Positions 1 through 7,905 of a stretch of 64,000 bases of DNA are shown piece after piece; the stretch's first letter is position 1; every line of letters starts with the position of its first letter. A model generated the notes under the pieces. The model made no database searches and was not told the DNA's origin. It worked only from the letters and a program-made list of their open reading frames with translations. The translations under genes and the position numbers were made by a program. The stretch lies in the NCBI GenBank assembly GCA_016793325.1, contig JAEUKI010000060.1, positions 124,001 through 188,000 of the forward strand, given 5' to 3'. This DNA is from Myxococcales bacterium. Its GTDB lineage: Bacteria > Myxococcota_A > Polyangia > Polyangiales > Ga0077539.

Positions 1-19
1 ATATCCCCCTTCACACGAC

Positions 20-1648
20 TCACGCGCTCAGCGAGTCGGTCGCGCTGCGCGAGTTGCCGTTGGCCATCGCGGCGACTGCCACCGGCTCGAGCTCGTCGAC
101 GAGGCTCGTGCGCGACGCGTCGAGCGCGGGGACCGCGGCTTCGGTGACGATCGCGGGCTTCGCGGTCGCGGCGCTCTTGGCGGGCTTCGCGTTGAACGCG
201 AGGCGCTCGCGGAGCACCGAGCCGCCGACCCACGCGTAGCCCATCGCGAACATGAGCGCGAACGGCGCGGCGAGGATGTGACCCGTCGCGAGCGCGACGC
301 CGATGGCGATGAAGTTCTGCGCCGAGAGGATGAGCTCGATCCAGGGGATCTGCGTGCGCGCGTGGTAGCGCTGCTTGACCGCGCTCTTGTCGCCCTTCTT
401 CGGCGTGCGAACGAACTCGCCCGTCGGTCCGCCGAGGCCCTGCAAGACGGCCTTGGTGAGGTACGGGCTCATTCCGCAGCCGAGCGCCATGAGCGCCGGG
501 AGCTTCACGAGCGCGCCGAGCGCAGAGCGTCCCTGCGCGACGTCCGCGGTGACGTAGAACGCGACGACCGAGCCGCTCGAGCCGAGCAGCAAGGGGATGT
601 CGACGAGCAAGAGCGTGCGCGGATCGCCCGCGGGCATCACGAGCAGCATCGGCAGCAAGAACACCGACAGCAGCAGCATGAACGGGTACGCGAAGTGCGG
701 CGTCATGTGAAACACCGCTTCGTTGCGCACGCTGAACGAGAGGTCCTTGCGGCCCCACACGCGGCCGAGGAGCTTGCGCGCGGTCTGCACCGTCCCCTTC
801 GCCCAGCGGAACTGCTGCGCGCGAAAGGCCTCCATCTCTTCGGGAAGCTCCGCGGGCGTCACGTGATCGACGCGATACACGAAGCGGTAGCCCGCGAGCT
901 GCGCGCGGTACGAGAGGTCGAGGTCTTCGGTGAGCGTGTCGTGCTGCCATCCACCGGCCGCGGCGATCGCTTCGCGGCGCCAGATCCCGCCGGTGCCCGA
1001 GAAGTTGAAGAACTTTCCCGAGCCGTAGCGCGCGCAGTTTTCGACCATGTGGTGGCCGTCGAGCATGAGCGACTGGATCCGCGTGAGCAGCGAGTGCTCG
1101 CGGTTCATGTGGCCCCAGCGCGCCTGAACGCAGCCCACCTTCGCGTCTTCGAAGTGCGGGACGACCGCGCGAAGAAAGTCCGGCTGCGGCAGAAAGTCCG
1201 CGTCGAACACGGCGATGAGCTCGCCCTTCGCCATGCGCTGCCCGTAGTCGAGCGCGCCGGCCTTGTAGCCCGTGCGGTCGTGACGGTGGATGTACACAGC
1301 GTCGATTCCGCGGCGAGCGAGCTCGGCCACCTTGGCGCGCGCGAGCTCGCGCGTGTCGTCGGTGCTGTCGTCGAGCACTTGGATCTCGAGCTTCTCCCGC
1401 GGGTATTCGAGCCGCGCGACCGCTTCGAGGAGCTGGTCGACCACGTCCGGTTCGTTGAAGAGCGGGAGCTGCACAGTGACGTGCGGGAGCGTCGCCGCGG
1501 GCGCGTCCTTCGCGATCGGCGCGGGCGGCGCTGCGATCTTCGAGCGGTACTTGCGCAACAGATACACGAGCTTGCTCCGGTGCAGGCCGTACACAGCGAG
1601 CATCACGAGGATGGCCACATACGGAACCGCGATCAGATACGTCGTCAT
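20..1648 (-). CDS. Membrane family-2 glycosyltransferase, cellulose-synthase-like
   Basis: A processive-type GT-A glycosyltransferase of 542 residues, expected in the inner membrane and using a nucleotide sugar to extend a polysaccharide or glycolipid. One N-terminal membrane helix (about residues 3-20) precedes the catalytic domain. The cellulose-synthase-like signature is complete: VLDDSTDD, FDADF near residue 144, the TEDLDLSYR acceptor motif and QQFRWAKG (QxxRW) near residue 277. Several membrane helices follow, then a soluble Ala/Ser-rich tail. The frame is open further upstream, but ATG 1648 is chosen because the alignable protein begins there and AAAGGAG lies about 15 bases before it. 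It is divergent from the lipoprotein at 1832. The sugar cannot be deduced; cellulose or beta-glucan synthesis is only one option, and no BcsB or PilZ partner is adjacent. Confidence 0.85.
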   Translation of the reverse strand: MTTYLIAVPYVAILVMLAVYGLHRSKLVYLLRKYRSKIAAPPAPIAKDAPAATLPHVTVQLPLFNEPDVVDQLLEAVARLEYPREKLEIQVLDDSTDDTRELARAKVAELARRGIDAVYIHRHDRTGYKAGALDYGQRMAKGELIAVFDADFLPQPDFLRAVVPHFEDAKVGCVQARWGHMNREHSLLTRIQSLMLDGHHMVENCARYGSGKFFNFSGTGGIWRREAIAAAGGWQHDTLTEDLDLSYRAQLAGYRFVYRVDHVTPAELPEEMEAFRAQQFRWAKGTVQTARKLLGRVWGRKDLSFSVRNEAVFHMTPHFAYPFMLLLSVFLLPMLLVMPAGDPRTLLLVDIPLLLGSSGSVVAFYVTADVAQGRSALGALVKLPALMALGCGMSPYLTKAVLQGLGGPTGEFVRTPKKGDKSAVKQRYHARTQIPWIELILSAQNFIAIGVALATGHILAAPFALMFAMGYAWVGGSVLRERLAFNAKPAKSAATAKPAIVTEAAVPALDASRTSLVDELEPVAVAAMANGNSRSATDSLSA

Positions 1649-1708
1649 GGATTCGCTTCGGCTCTCCTTTGTCCGCAGCGAGTAAACGTTCGGGGCCCCC
1701 GAGAGTTG

Positions 1709-1755
1709 TCGACGAGTTGTATTTCGTTGTCGGGCGTTCACATCCAACTCGTCGA
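1709..1755. promoter_or_regulatory. 11-bp inverted repeat in divergent promoter region
   Basis: TCGACGAGTTG (1709-1719) and its exact reverse complement CAACTCGTCGA (1745-1755) are separated by 25 bases in the 183-bp gap between the divergent glycosyltransferase and lipoprotein genes. The half-site centres are 36 bp apart. A site for a dimeric regulator is plausible; a hairpin with a 25-base loop is the alternative. The function is inferred from position only. Confidence 0.35.
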
Positions 1756-1831
1756 AAAGTGGACAGTCCTCGCGGTCCCGCGGGTGGCCGCGGTACTGTC
1801 CCTCGAAGCCTCGCGCGCTCGCATCGAAGTC

Positions 1832-2674
1832 ATGACGCCCCCGCCCCTGCGCACGCACGCGCCGCAAGCTCCACGACGTCGACTCCCCACCGCGCGACGC
1901 GCGCTCTTGGTGAGCCTGGTGTTGCTGGGCGGCTGCACGCGGACGACCGTTCGCGCGACGCGCGTCGCGCAGGTGCTCGACGTCGCGCCGACGGGCGACC
2001 CTCGAATCGACGCCGAATTCGCCCGCGTTCGCGCGATGCAGGTCACCGTCAACGAGTCCGACCGCGACTACCTCGAGACGCTCGCGAACCTCGCGTCGCG
2101 GCTGTCGCCCTCGCAAGACGCCGAGCTCGCGTCGGTCGCCGGCGAGCTTCGTCGGCGAGCAGACACCCTCTTCGACCAAGGAAGCACGCTCGTCGTCGAC
2201 CTCGACCCGACGTCCGCCGACGCTGCTGTCCATCAAGGCGCGCCGCAGCTCGGGTGCGATCAGTTCGCCAACGTCGCGAACGTCCACCGCTGCCACACCG
2301 AGCTTTCGCGCGCTGTTTCGCTGGTCATTCGCGAGCGGCCCGCGACGCGACTCCGGGCCGACGAGGACGAAGGAATCGACTCGACCACGTATCCAGAGAC
2401 TTCTGTCGACTGGGCGCTCAGCGCGAAGACAGCGATCGCGGAGCTCGTCGCGCTTCGACTGCGGCTCGGCGCCGTGGTGGATCTCACGGACCCGACGAAA
2501 GAGCGGCTCGAAGCGCTGCGCGTCCCTGCGTCACATCGTCGGGAGCTCCAGGACGCGATCGAATTCTTGACCACGGTCTCGGCGCGCGCGCGCGTGCAGA
2601 GACGACTCGCGACCACCGCGGCAGAGACCCTCGCGAACGCGATTCAGCGCACGGCCCGCGTCCGCGGCGCGTGA
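1832..2674 (+). CDS. Putative lipoprotein, unknown function
   Basis: A 280-residue protein of no recognised family. An Arg-rich N-terminus and a hydrophobic stretch end in LVLLGGC, a good lipobox, so it should be exported and lipidated. The mature part is mostly predicted helix (long Ala/Leu/Arg/Glu runs) and has two cysteines close together near residues 140-155 that could form a disulfide. ATG 1832 is chosen because it gives a signal peptide of normal length; no strong ribosome site precedes it. It is transcribed away from the glycosyltransferase and lies 88 bp upstream of the next gene. Nothing in the sequence indicates a substrate or partner. Confidence 0.6.
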   Translation: MTPPPLRTHAPQAPRRRLPTARRALLVSLVLLGGCTRTTVRATRVAQVLDVAPTGDPRIDAEFARVRAMQVTVNESDRDYLETLANLASRLSPSQDAELASVAGELRRRADTLFDQGSTLVVDLDPTSADAAVHQGAPQLGCDQFANVANVHRCHTELSRAVSLVIRERPATRLRADEDEGIDSTTYPETSVDWALSAKTAIAELVALRLRLGAVVDLTDPTKERLEALRVPASHRRELQDAIEFLTTVSARARVQRRLATTAAETLANAIQRTARVRGA

Positions 2675-2762
2675 CCATCACGGGCCGCTCACGCTCCGTC
2701 GAAAACTCGCGTCGCGATCCACCGTCGTGGCAACGACCAGTGAACGGAGGCAACGACGTTCC

Positions 2763-3086
2763 ATGGCGAACTTCAACGGACACGAGCGACGCGTGCACAA
2801 GGTATTCGTGACGCGCAACACCGAGTATCACGTGCGCAAGGGCGTCTGCGTCGCGGTGCGCGACCGACACTCGGGGCGCTGGGTCAACGGCCACGCCGCC
2901 GTGCAAAAGCGCATGGAGGGGAGCCTGAAGTTTCACGGCCACGGCGGCTACGCGCCGCACTTCGGCGAGCCCGGCGTCGGCGACGCGATCTACTTCAACG
3001 ACGGCGATCGCGACTTGATCACGTCGAAGCTCGAGCGCATCGACCGCCCCGAGAAGCACACCGTCGCGCTCTACCCCAAGGAGTGA
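2763..3086 (+). CDS. Small conserved-looking cytoplasmic protein
   Basis: A 107-residue, His- and Lys-rich soluble protein with no signal peptide or membrane segment. I do not recognise the family. It has a compact predicted beta pattern (HKVFVTRNTEYHVR, KGVCVAVRD, GDAIYFNDGDRDLITSKLERI) that suggests a single small domain. ATG 2763 is preferred over an in-frame start 36 bases upstream because GGAGG at 2746-2750 is correctly spaced for it. It faces the convergent P460-like gene across a 118-bp gap. Coding quality looks good, but the role is unknown. Confidence 0.6.
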   Translation: MANFNGHERRVHKVFVTRNTEYHVRKGVCVAVRDRHSGRWVNGHAAVQKRMEGSLKFHGHGGYAPHFGEPGVGDAIYFNDGDRDLITSKLERIDRPEKHTVALYPKE

Positions 3087-3092
3087 GCGGAC

Positions 3093-3150
3093 CCGTTCGT
3101 GACGAATCGATCGATCAGCTCGTAACACTTCGAGCGATCGCGACGAACGG
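3093..3150. terminator. Possible bidirectional terminator stem
   Basis: CCGTTCGT (3093-3100) and its reverse complement ACGAACGG (3143-3150) bracket a further imperfect CGATCG-rich stem in the gap between two convergent genes. There is no clear T-run, so this is only a positional argument for a terminator. Confidence 0.3.
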
Positions 3151-3204
3151 ACGCGCGCAGTGCTCTCGCGCGCGCACAACGACAGACCTCGACGACTCGA
3201 GCGG

Positions 3205-3699
3205 CTACGGAACGATCGTAAACGAGAGGTCCCGCGGCGCTCCTTGATGGCACGTCGCGCAGAACGGCGCGTTCTCCATCGTCATGCCATCGCCGCCGCG
3301 CATGAAGAACTGCCAGCCCGCTGCGCCGGTGGCAGCGCTTCGTCGCGTGTCGACGAACACCGCCGTCGGGTTGCCCATCGCGTCGTACACCTCTTTGACG
3401 AACGATGCGCCGACGGGAAAATCGCCGCTTCCGCTCGCGGCAGCGGTGACGATCGAGTTCTGGCAGATGCGATTCATCCCGTGCGGCGAGTTGCCTCGCG
3501 GCGCGTGCGGCGCGGCTTCGCACTTCCACATCCGCCACGATCCTGCCTGAATCCACGCCGAGAGCTCGGTGGCGCTGCTCGGAGGAATGTCGTTCGCGCC
3601 TCCGCTGTCCGCGCCAGCGTCGTTCGACGTCATGGGCCCACCGCATCCGACGGCGAGCGCAAACGTCGCCACAAGCCAGAGAGTTTGTGTTTGCTTCAT
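3205..3699 (-). CDS. Cytochrome P460-like haem lipoprotein
   Basis: A 164-residue exported protein with a lipobox (ALAVGC) followed by a short Asp/Ser/Gly linker. Near the C-terminus it has FCATCHQG, a CxxCH haem-c attachment site. The arrangement resembles the cytochrome P460 family: a compact domain with GDFPVGASFVKEVYD and GWQFFMRGGDG ahead of a single C-terminal CxxCH. In characterised P460 proteins an extra lysine-haem crosslink supports oxidation of hydroxylamine or related nitrogen species; that activity is not implied here. Lys-121-type equivalents cannot be assigned without an alignment. The gene is divergent from the ECF sigma operon across 89 bp, so it is a possible target of that sigma factor. 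Confidence 0.65.
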   Translation of the reverse strand: MKQTQTLWLVATFALAVGCGGPMTSNDAGADSGGANDIPPSSATELSAWIQAGSWRMWKCEAAPHAPRGNSPHGMNRICQNSIVTAAASGSGDFPVGASFVKEVYDAMGNPTAVFVDTRRSAATGAAGWQFFMRGGDGMTMENAPFCATCHQGAPRDLSFTIVP

Positions 3700-3788
3700 G
3701 AGTTCGCTGCGGGTTCGTCGCGCGGTTCGAAAGCGTTACAGAGCAAATCGCCGCAACACGCGGAAACACGTCTCGCGTCGAGAACGAA

Positions 3789-4379
3789 ATGAAGGCTCAC
3801 GAAGCGAGCGACGAGCAGCTGATGCGCGACTACCAACGCGGTGATCGGCGCGCGTTCGACGAGCTATTTCGACGGTACGCGCCTCGGCTTCACGCCTTTT
3901 TTTGCAGGGCCTTCAACGCGCGATCGATCGCCGATGACCTCTTGCAGACCACCTTTCTCAACGTGCACGCGAGCCGCGCGTCGTTTCGAGAAGGCGCCAT
4001 GGTGCGGCCGTGGCTCTTCGCGATCGCGACGCACGCGCGCGCCGACGCGCTGCGCTCGAAGTACCGTCGCGCCGCCCGCGAGGATGCGCTCGACGAGGAA
4101 ATCATCGGAGAAGACGGGCAGCAATCGCTCGAGACCAGCCACGAGGCGCAGCGCGTTCGTCGCGCGCTCGACGGCCTGCCCGAAGCGCAGCGAATCGTGG
4201 TCCTGCTGCACCGATACGAAGGGCTGACGTTTCGAGAAATCGCCGAGGTCCTCTCGAGCGTCGAGGGCGCTGCGGTCAAAGAAGTCGCCGTTCGCGTCCG
4301 AGCGTCGCGAGCCTATGACGCGTTGAGAGTCGCCCTTCGACCGCTCACCGCCAACGCAACGCGGATCGAGACACCATGA
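3789..4379 (+). CDS. ECF-family RNA polymerase sigma factor
   Basis: A 196-residue sigma-70 family protein of extracytoplasmic-function type. Region 2 is recognisable (ELFRRYAPRLHAFF and SIADDLLQTTFLNVH, about residues 20-65). Region 4 with its helix-turn-helix is at about residues 130-185 (QRIVVLLHRYEGLTFREIAEVL). The region-4 turn is unusual: the usual GxSxxTVKxRL step reads SSVEGAAVKEVAVRVRASRA, a slightly expanded version. The stop overlaps the next start in an ATGA arrangement (4376-4379), so the anti-sigma factor is translationally coupled. It probably controls its own operon and perhaps the divergent P460-like gene. Confidence 0.88.
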   Translation: MKAHEASDEQLMRDYQRGDRRAFDELFRRYAPRLHAFFCRAFNARSIADDLLQTTFLNVHASRASFREGAMVRPWLFAIATHARADALRSKYRRAAREDALDEEIIGEDGQQSLETSHEAQRVRRALDGLPEAQRIVVLLHRYEGLTFREIAEVLSSVEGAAVKEVAVRVRASRAYDALRVALRPLTANATRIETP

Positions 4380-5167
4380 GCGAACAACACCTCGACGATG
4401 ATCGACTCTCGCTCGTCGCAGCGCTCGATGCACGAGATCCCGAGCGCGCGTTGGCCGACGAGCACTGCGCGCAGTGCCCCGCGTGCAACAAGCGACTGAC
4501 CGCCGCGCAGCGCGAGCTCGACGCCCTCGACGCGATCGCAGCGCCGCTCCTAACCCCGGCCGAGATCGAGCGCGCGCGCATCGCCGTCGCGAGCGCGATC
4601 GACTTCGACGCGTCGCCAGCTCCGAACGCCGCTTCGCAAGCAGCCCATCGCGCAATCGAGGCAGCCCTCGTCGCTGCAGCGATCGCCGCTCCGTTCGTGG
4701 TCGGAACAGCCTTCGCAGCGCCGCCGAGCGCGTCACAGCTCGCGAGCTCGATCGCAGCCCTGTGCTGGGGCGTCGTCGCGTCGCTCGGCGTCGCTCGAAA
4801 GCGCGAGCGTCGCTCGGCCGCAACGCTGTCGATCGTCGGCAGCGCCGCGCTGATCGCGGTGTCGGACGCAAGTCCGCAGGGCAACTCGATCTTCTTCCTG
4901 TGCGCGGTCTTCGAGCTCGTCGCAGCGGTGATCCCGACTGCGATCGCGGCGACGCTCATCGCGCGCCGCCGTAGCGCGCTGGACCTCGCGTCGGTGGCAG
5001 CAGCGTCGGCGCTCGCTGCGTCGCTCACCCTTCGCGTGAGCTGCCCGGATCGGCACTTGTCACACGTGCTCGTCACGCACGTCGGCGGCGTGGCGCTCGC
5101 GGCGCTCTTCGGGGCGGTTGTTCAGCGGTTCGTGGCCAACGACGAAGGGACGCCGCGACACACGTAA
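4376..5167 (+). CDS. Membrane anti-sigma factor
   Basis: A 263-residue protein starting inside the stop codon of the sigma factor gene. The N-terminal cytoplasmic part contains EHCAQCPACNKRL, a zinc-binding anti-sigma-type HxxxCxxC motif (about residues 29-40). Several hydrophobic segments follow (about residues 85-125, 150-190 and 200-245), giving a multi-helix membrane protein rather than the usual single-pass form. The expected role is to hold the cognate ECF sigma factor at the membrane until a signal arrives. The sensed signal is not evident. The pairing with the sigma factor is strong because of the 4-bp overlap. Confidence 0.75.
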   Translation: MSEQHLDDDRLSLVAALDARDPERALADEHCAQCPACNKRLTAAQRELDALDAIAAPLLTPAEIERARIAVASAIDFDASPAPNAASQAAHRAIEAALVAAAIAAPFVVGTAFAAPPSASQLASSIAALCWGVVASLGVARKRERRSAATLSIVGSAALIAVSDASPQGNSIFFLCAVFELVAAVIPTAIAATLIARRRSALDLASVAAASALAASLTLRVSCPDRHLSHVLVTHVGGVALAALFGAVVQRFVANDEGTPRHT

Positions 5168-5187
5168 TCAATCCCCCCCAGCGCGCC

Positions 5188-6468
5188 TCACCCGCAGCGG
5201 CCGCCGCCGACGCAAATCGGTACGGCGCCCGGCGCAGCGCCCGGGCAGCACGTCTCGCCCGCGCACGAAGCGCACGGGCACGTCGTGCAGCCCGCTGCAG
5301 GGTCGTAGCTGCGGCAGTTGCCCTGGATGCACACCTCGTCGCGGTCGCACGCGTTGTCGCAATCGCCGCAGTGAAACGGGCTCGTAGACGTGTCTACGCA
5401 CGAGCTCCCGCACAATCGAACGCCCATGGCGCGCGTGCAGTCCATCGCGGGTCGGCACATGCCCATCACGCACGCTTGCCCGGCGCAGCGCGTCCCGAGC
5501 GCTCCGCAGTTGTTGGGGTCGGACTGGAGGTCCACGCACGCGCCGCCCGCGGCCATCGTGAGCCCCGAGCGGCACACGCACGCGCCTGCGACGCACGCCT
5601 GCGAGTCGCTGCACTGACGGCCGAGCATCCCGCAGTTGTTCACGTCGGTCTGGAGATTCACGCAGGCTGTTCCCATGAGCGTCGCGCCCGCGGGGCACTG
5701 GCAGACGCCCATCGCGCAGCCGATCGCGCCGGTGCAACGACGGCCGCACGCGCCGCAGTGGTTCACGTCGGTTTGAACGTTGGCGCAGGTCGTCCCGCAC
5801 ATCATCGCGCCCATCGGACACGCGCACGTCCCCGAGACGCACGTCGCTCCCATCCCGCAGCGCCGCCCGCACGCGCCGCAGTTGTTGGGGTCCGAGCTCA
5901 CGTCCGCGCACGAGCCGTCCATGCAACGAATCGCCGTCGGAGCGCAGGTGCACATGCCCATCGCGCACGTCCCGCCTGGGCCGCACGAGCGACCGCACAT
6001 CCCGCAGTTGGTCGCGCTCGTCGCGAGGTTCGCGCACTCGTTGCGACACGCGACCTGCCCCATCGCGCACTGACACGCGCCCATCGCGCAGGTCGATCCG
6101 GCGGGGCACGACCTGCCGCACATCCCGCAGTTGGCGTTGTCCGTCTGCAGGTCGACGCACGATCCGCCGCACGATGTCTGCGGCGCGGTGCACATCACGC
6201 CCGGAACGCACGTGCCCATCGAGCAGCGCTCGCCGCCGCGACAGCTCCGCCCACAGCCGCCACAGTTGTTGCTGTCGCTCGTCGGATCGGCGCACACGGG
6301 GCCACACACAATCAAGCCGGCAGGACAGCCCCCGTCCGAAGGAACGATCACGTCCGGCCTCGAGACGACATCTCCCCCGACGCCGCCGTCGCTCGGCGTC
6401 GTCGATCCTCCGCACGCCGCGAGGGCGATCGCGGCGGATACTGCAAGCACTGTTCGGATCTGGGTCAT
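5188..6468 (-). CDS. Cysteine-rich repeat lipoprotein
   Basis: A 426-residue exported lipoprotein: signal peptide, lipobox AIALAAC, then an acidic linker. The mature protein is about nine repeats of roughly 35-40 residues with the pattern CxxxCVxLQTDxNNCGxCGRxCxxGxxCxxGxC, ending in a different cysteine-dense segment (CTTCPCASCAGETCCPG). Such repeats should form stacked disulfide-bonded units on the cell surface or in the periplasm. Proteins of this type are abundant in myxobacteria and are often given unreliable transferred names; the function is unknown. ATG 6468 is supported by GGAGG just upstream. Two related proteins occur in this window at 23017 and 46694. Confidence 0.8.
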   Translation of the reverse strand: MTQIRTVLAVSAAIALAACGGSTTPSDGGVGGDVVSRPDVIVPSDGGCPAGLIVCGPVCADPTSDSNNCGGCGRSCRGGERCSMGTCVPGVMCTAPQTSCGGSCVDLQTDNANCGMCGRSCPAGSTCAMGACQCAMGQVACRNECANLATSATNCGMCGRSCGPGGTCAMGMCTCAPTAIRCMDGSCADVSSDPNNCGACGRRCGMGATCVSGTCACPMGAMMCGTTCANVQTDVNHCGACGRRCTGAIGCAMGVCQCPAGATLMGTACVNLQTDVNNCGMLGRQCSDSQACVAGACVCRSGLTMAAGGACVDLQSDPNNCGALGTRCAGQACVMGMCRPAMDCTRAMGVRLCGSSCVDTSTSPFHCGDCDNACDRDEVCIQGNCRSYDPAAGCTTCPCASCAGETCCPGAAPGAVPICVGGGRCG

Positions 6469-6581
6469 GAGAAACCTCCGACCGTCTTGCATGGCCGCGC
6501 GCGAGCGATCCTTCGCGAAGGGCCCGCCAATTCGACGCGCACAGCGGCGCACACGAGCGCGTGACCGCGTCGATCGGTCGG

Positions 6582-7259
6582 TCACTCGTGCGGCATCGAC
6601 GCGCGAGACGAAGCGCTCGCGCCGCTGACCGTGCGGAGCTTGTGAACGAGATCCCGCCCGATCACCGCGGTGAACGCGTCGCGGAGCGATGGGTCTCGCT
6701 CGAAGAGCGCGCGCAACGCGGCGGCGTCCCACTCGAGCACGCGCGTGCGCTCCGCTGCGACGACGCGCGCAGAGGTCACTCCGCCGGCGACGAAGCACAT
6801 CTCGCCGATGAGCCGTCCCTCGTGGAGCTCCGCGAGCTTCTTGTCGCCCGCGAGCACGTCGAGCGTCCCGTGGCAGAGCACCATGAGCCTCGTGAGGGCT
6901 TCGCCTTCGCGCACGAGCTCTTCGCCGGGGGCGAGCTCGCGCCACCGTCCCGCGCGCAGCAATCGCGCGCACGGGCGCCGCGCCATCGCGCGAAACGTCG
7001 CGCGGTAGAGCCGCTCTTCGTCGTCGTCGAGGGGGACCGGGCTCCGCTCGCGAAAGAGCAGCACGATCTGCACGAGGTTGAGCACGATGAAGAGCGCGTT
7101 CCACAAGACGGGCTCGATCGAGGGCGCCGGACCGAACGAGAAATACCCGATGAAACACAGCCCCGCGAGCACCGACAGCGCGCGCAACCACAGGATGTCG
7201 CGCACGAGAAACGACCCGAGGATCAAGAGATTCGCGCAGTGAACGAGCATGCGAACCAT
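6582..7259 (-). CDS. Popeye-like membrane protein with cyclic-nucleotide-binding fold
   Basis: A 225-residue protein with three N-terminal hydrophobic helices and a C-terminal CNMP-binding-type beta-roll (about residues 105-205). The membrane-to-cytosol junction (PVLWNALFIVLNLVQIVLLF, then RSPVPLDDDEERLY) resembles the POPDC (Popeye) family, which has the same order of three helices plus CNMP domain. In the phosphate-binding cassette GE is present (IGEMCFVAGG), but the arginine that contacts the cyclic phosphate in CRP-type domains appears to be Thr/Ser (VTSARVV), so ligand binding is uncertain. ATG 7259 has GAGAGGG at good spacing; a GTG nine bases upstream is the alternative. It is the last gene of a three-gene operon. 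Confidence 0.7.
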   Translation of the reverse strand: MVRMLVHCANLLILGSFLVRDILWLRALSVLAGLCFIGYFSFGPAPSIEPVLWNALFIVLNLVQIVLLFRERSPVPLDDDEERLYRATFRAMARRPCARLLRAGRWRELAPGEELVREGEALTRLMVLCHGTLDVLAGDKKLAELHEGRLIGEMCFVAGGVTSARVVAAERTRVLEWDAAALRALFERDPSLRDAFTAVIGRDLVHKLRTVSGASASSRASMPHE

Positions 7260-7272
7260 CGGCAACACCCTC

Positions 7273-7881
7273 TCACAGCCGCAGCGGACTATCCGCGACG
7301 CGCGCGGCCAACGCGAGGTCGATCATCGCGCCGATCGAGGGGTAGTCCCCGAGGTGACCGCTGCGCGCGAGCGCACGAACGAGCGCGTCGCGACCGACGA
7401 AGAGCGCGCCCCCCTGCTGCGAGACCGCGCCGCGAAAGGGTCCGGGGAGCGTTCCGCGGGCGACGGCGCGGACGAAGCCGAGCGCCGCGCGCGGCCCCCA
7501 CGTGCGCCACGCCGAGTGATAGAGCCCGAGCGCCTCGTGAACAGCCAGCGTGGGATCGGTGCGAAAGGTCAACGGCAGCGACGCGAGCGACTCGCGCTCG
7601 ACCCACGCGGCGAGCTCGTCGGACGACGCGCACCCCACGATCACCACGCGCACCGAGAGGGCCTCGAGCTCCGCGAGCCGCGCGCGAAGCCGCTCGATCT
7701 GCTCGTGACACGCGACGCACCCGAAGTGCCGCACGAACACGAACAGCGCGTCGCGCTCGGACCAGTGCGACGAGAGCGAGTGCGCGCGTCCCTCGGGATC
7801 GACGAGCACGAGCGCTTCGATCGCGCCAGCGATGGGTCCTCCAACCGTGAGCAAGGCGAGCGCGATCGTACCGCGACACAC
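7273..7881 (-). CDS. Peroxiredoxin-like (AhpC/TSA-type) protein
   Basis: A 202-residue thioredoxin-fold protein. After a hydrophobic N-terminal stretch it has VFVRHFGCVACHEQI (about residues 47-61), the active-site region typical of the peroxiredoxin-like PRXL2/AhpC-TSA_2 group, with a CxxC pair. It continues with VRVVIVGCASSDEL and LTFRTDPTLAVHEALGLY, the standard later strands of the fold. The predicted role is thiol-disulfide or peroxide chemistry; the N-terminal hydrophobic segment could be a signal anchor or part of the fold. The GTG start is uncertain. It is placed 24 bp after the PTH2-family gene and about 13 bp before the Popeye-like gene. Confidence 0.65.
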   Translation of the reverse strand: MCRGTIALALLTVGGPIAGAIEALVLVDPEGRAHSLSSHWSERDALFVFVRHFGCVACHEQIERLRARLAELEALSVRVVIVGCASSDELAAWVERESLASLPLTFRTDPTLAVHEALGLYHSAWRTWGPRAALGFVRAVARGTLPGPFRGAVSQQGGALFVGRDALVRALARSGHLGDYPSIGAMIDLALAARVADSPLRL

Positions 7882-7905
7882 GGCGCCGATCGCCTCGCTC
7901 CGTCG

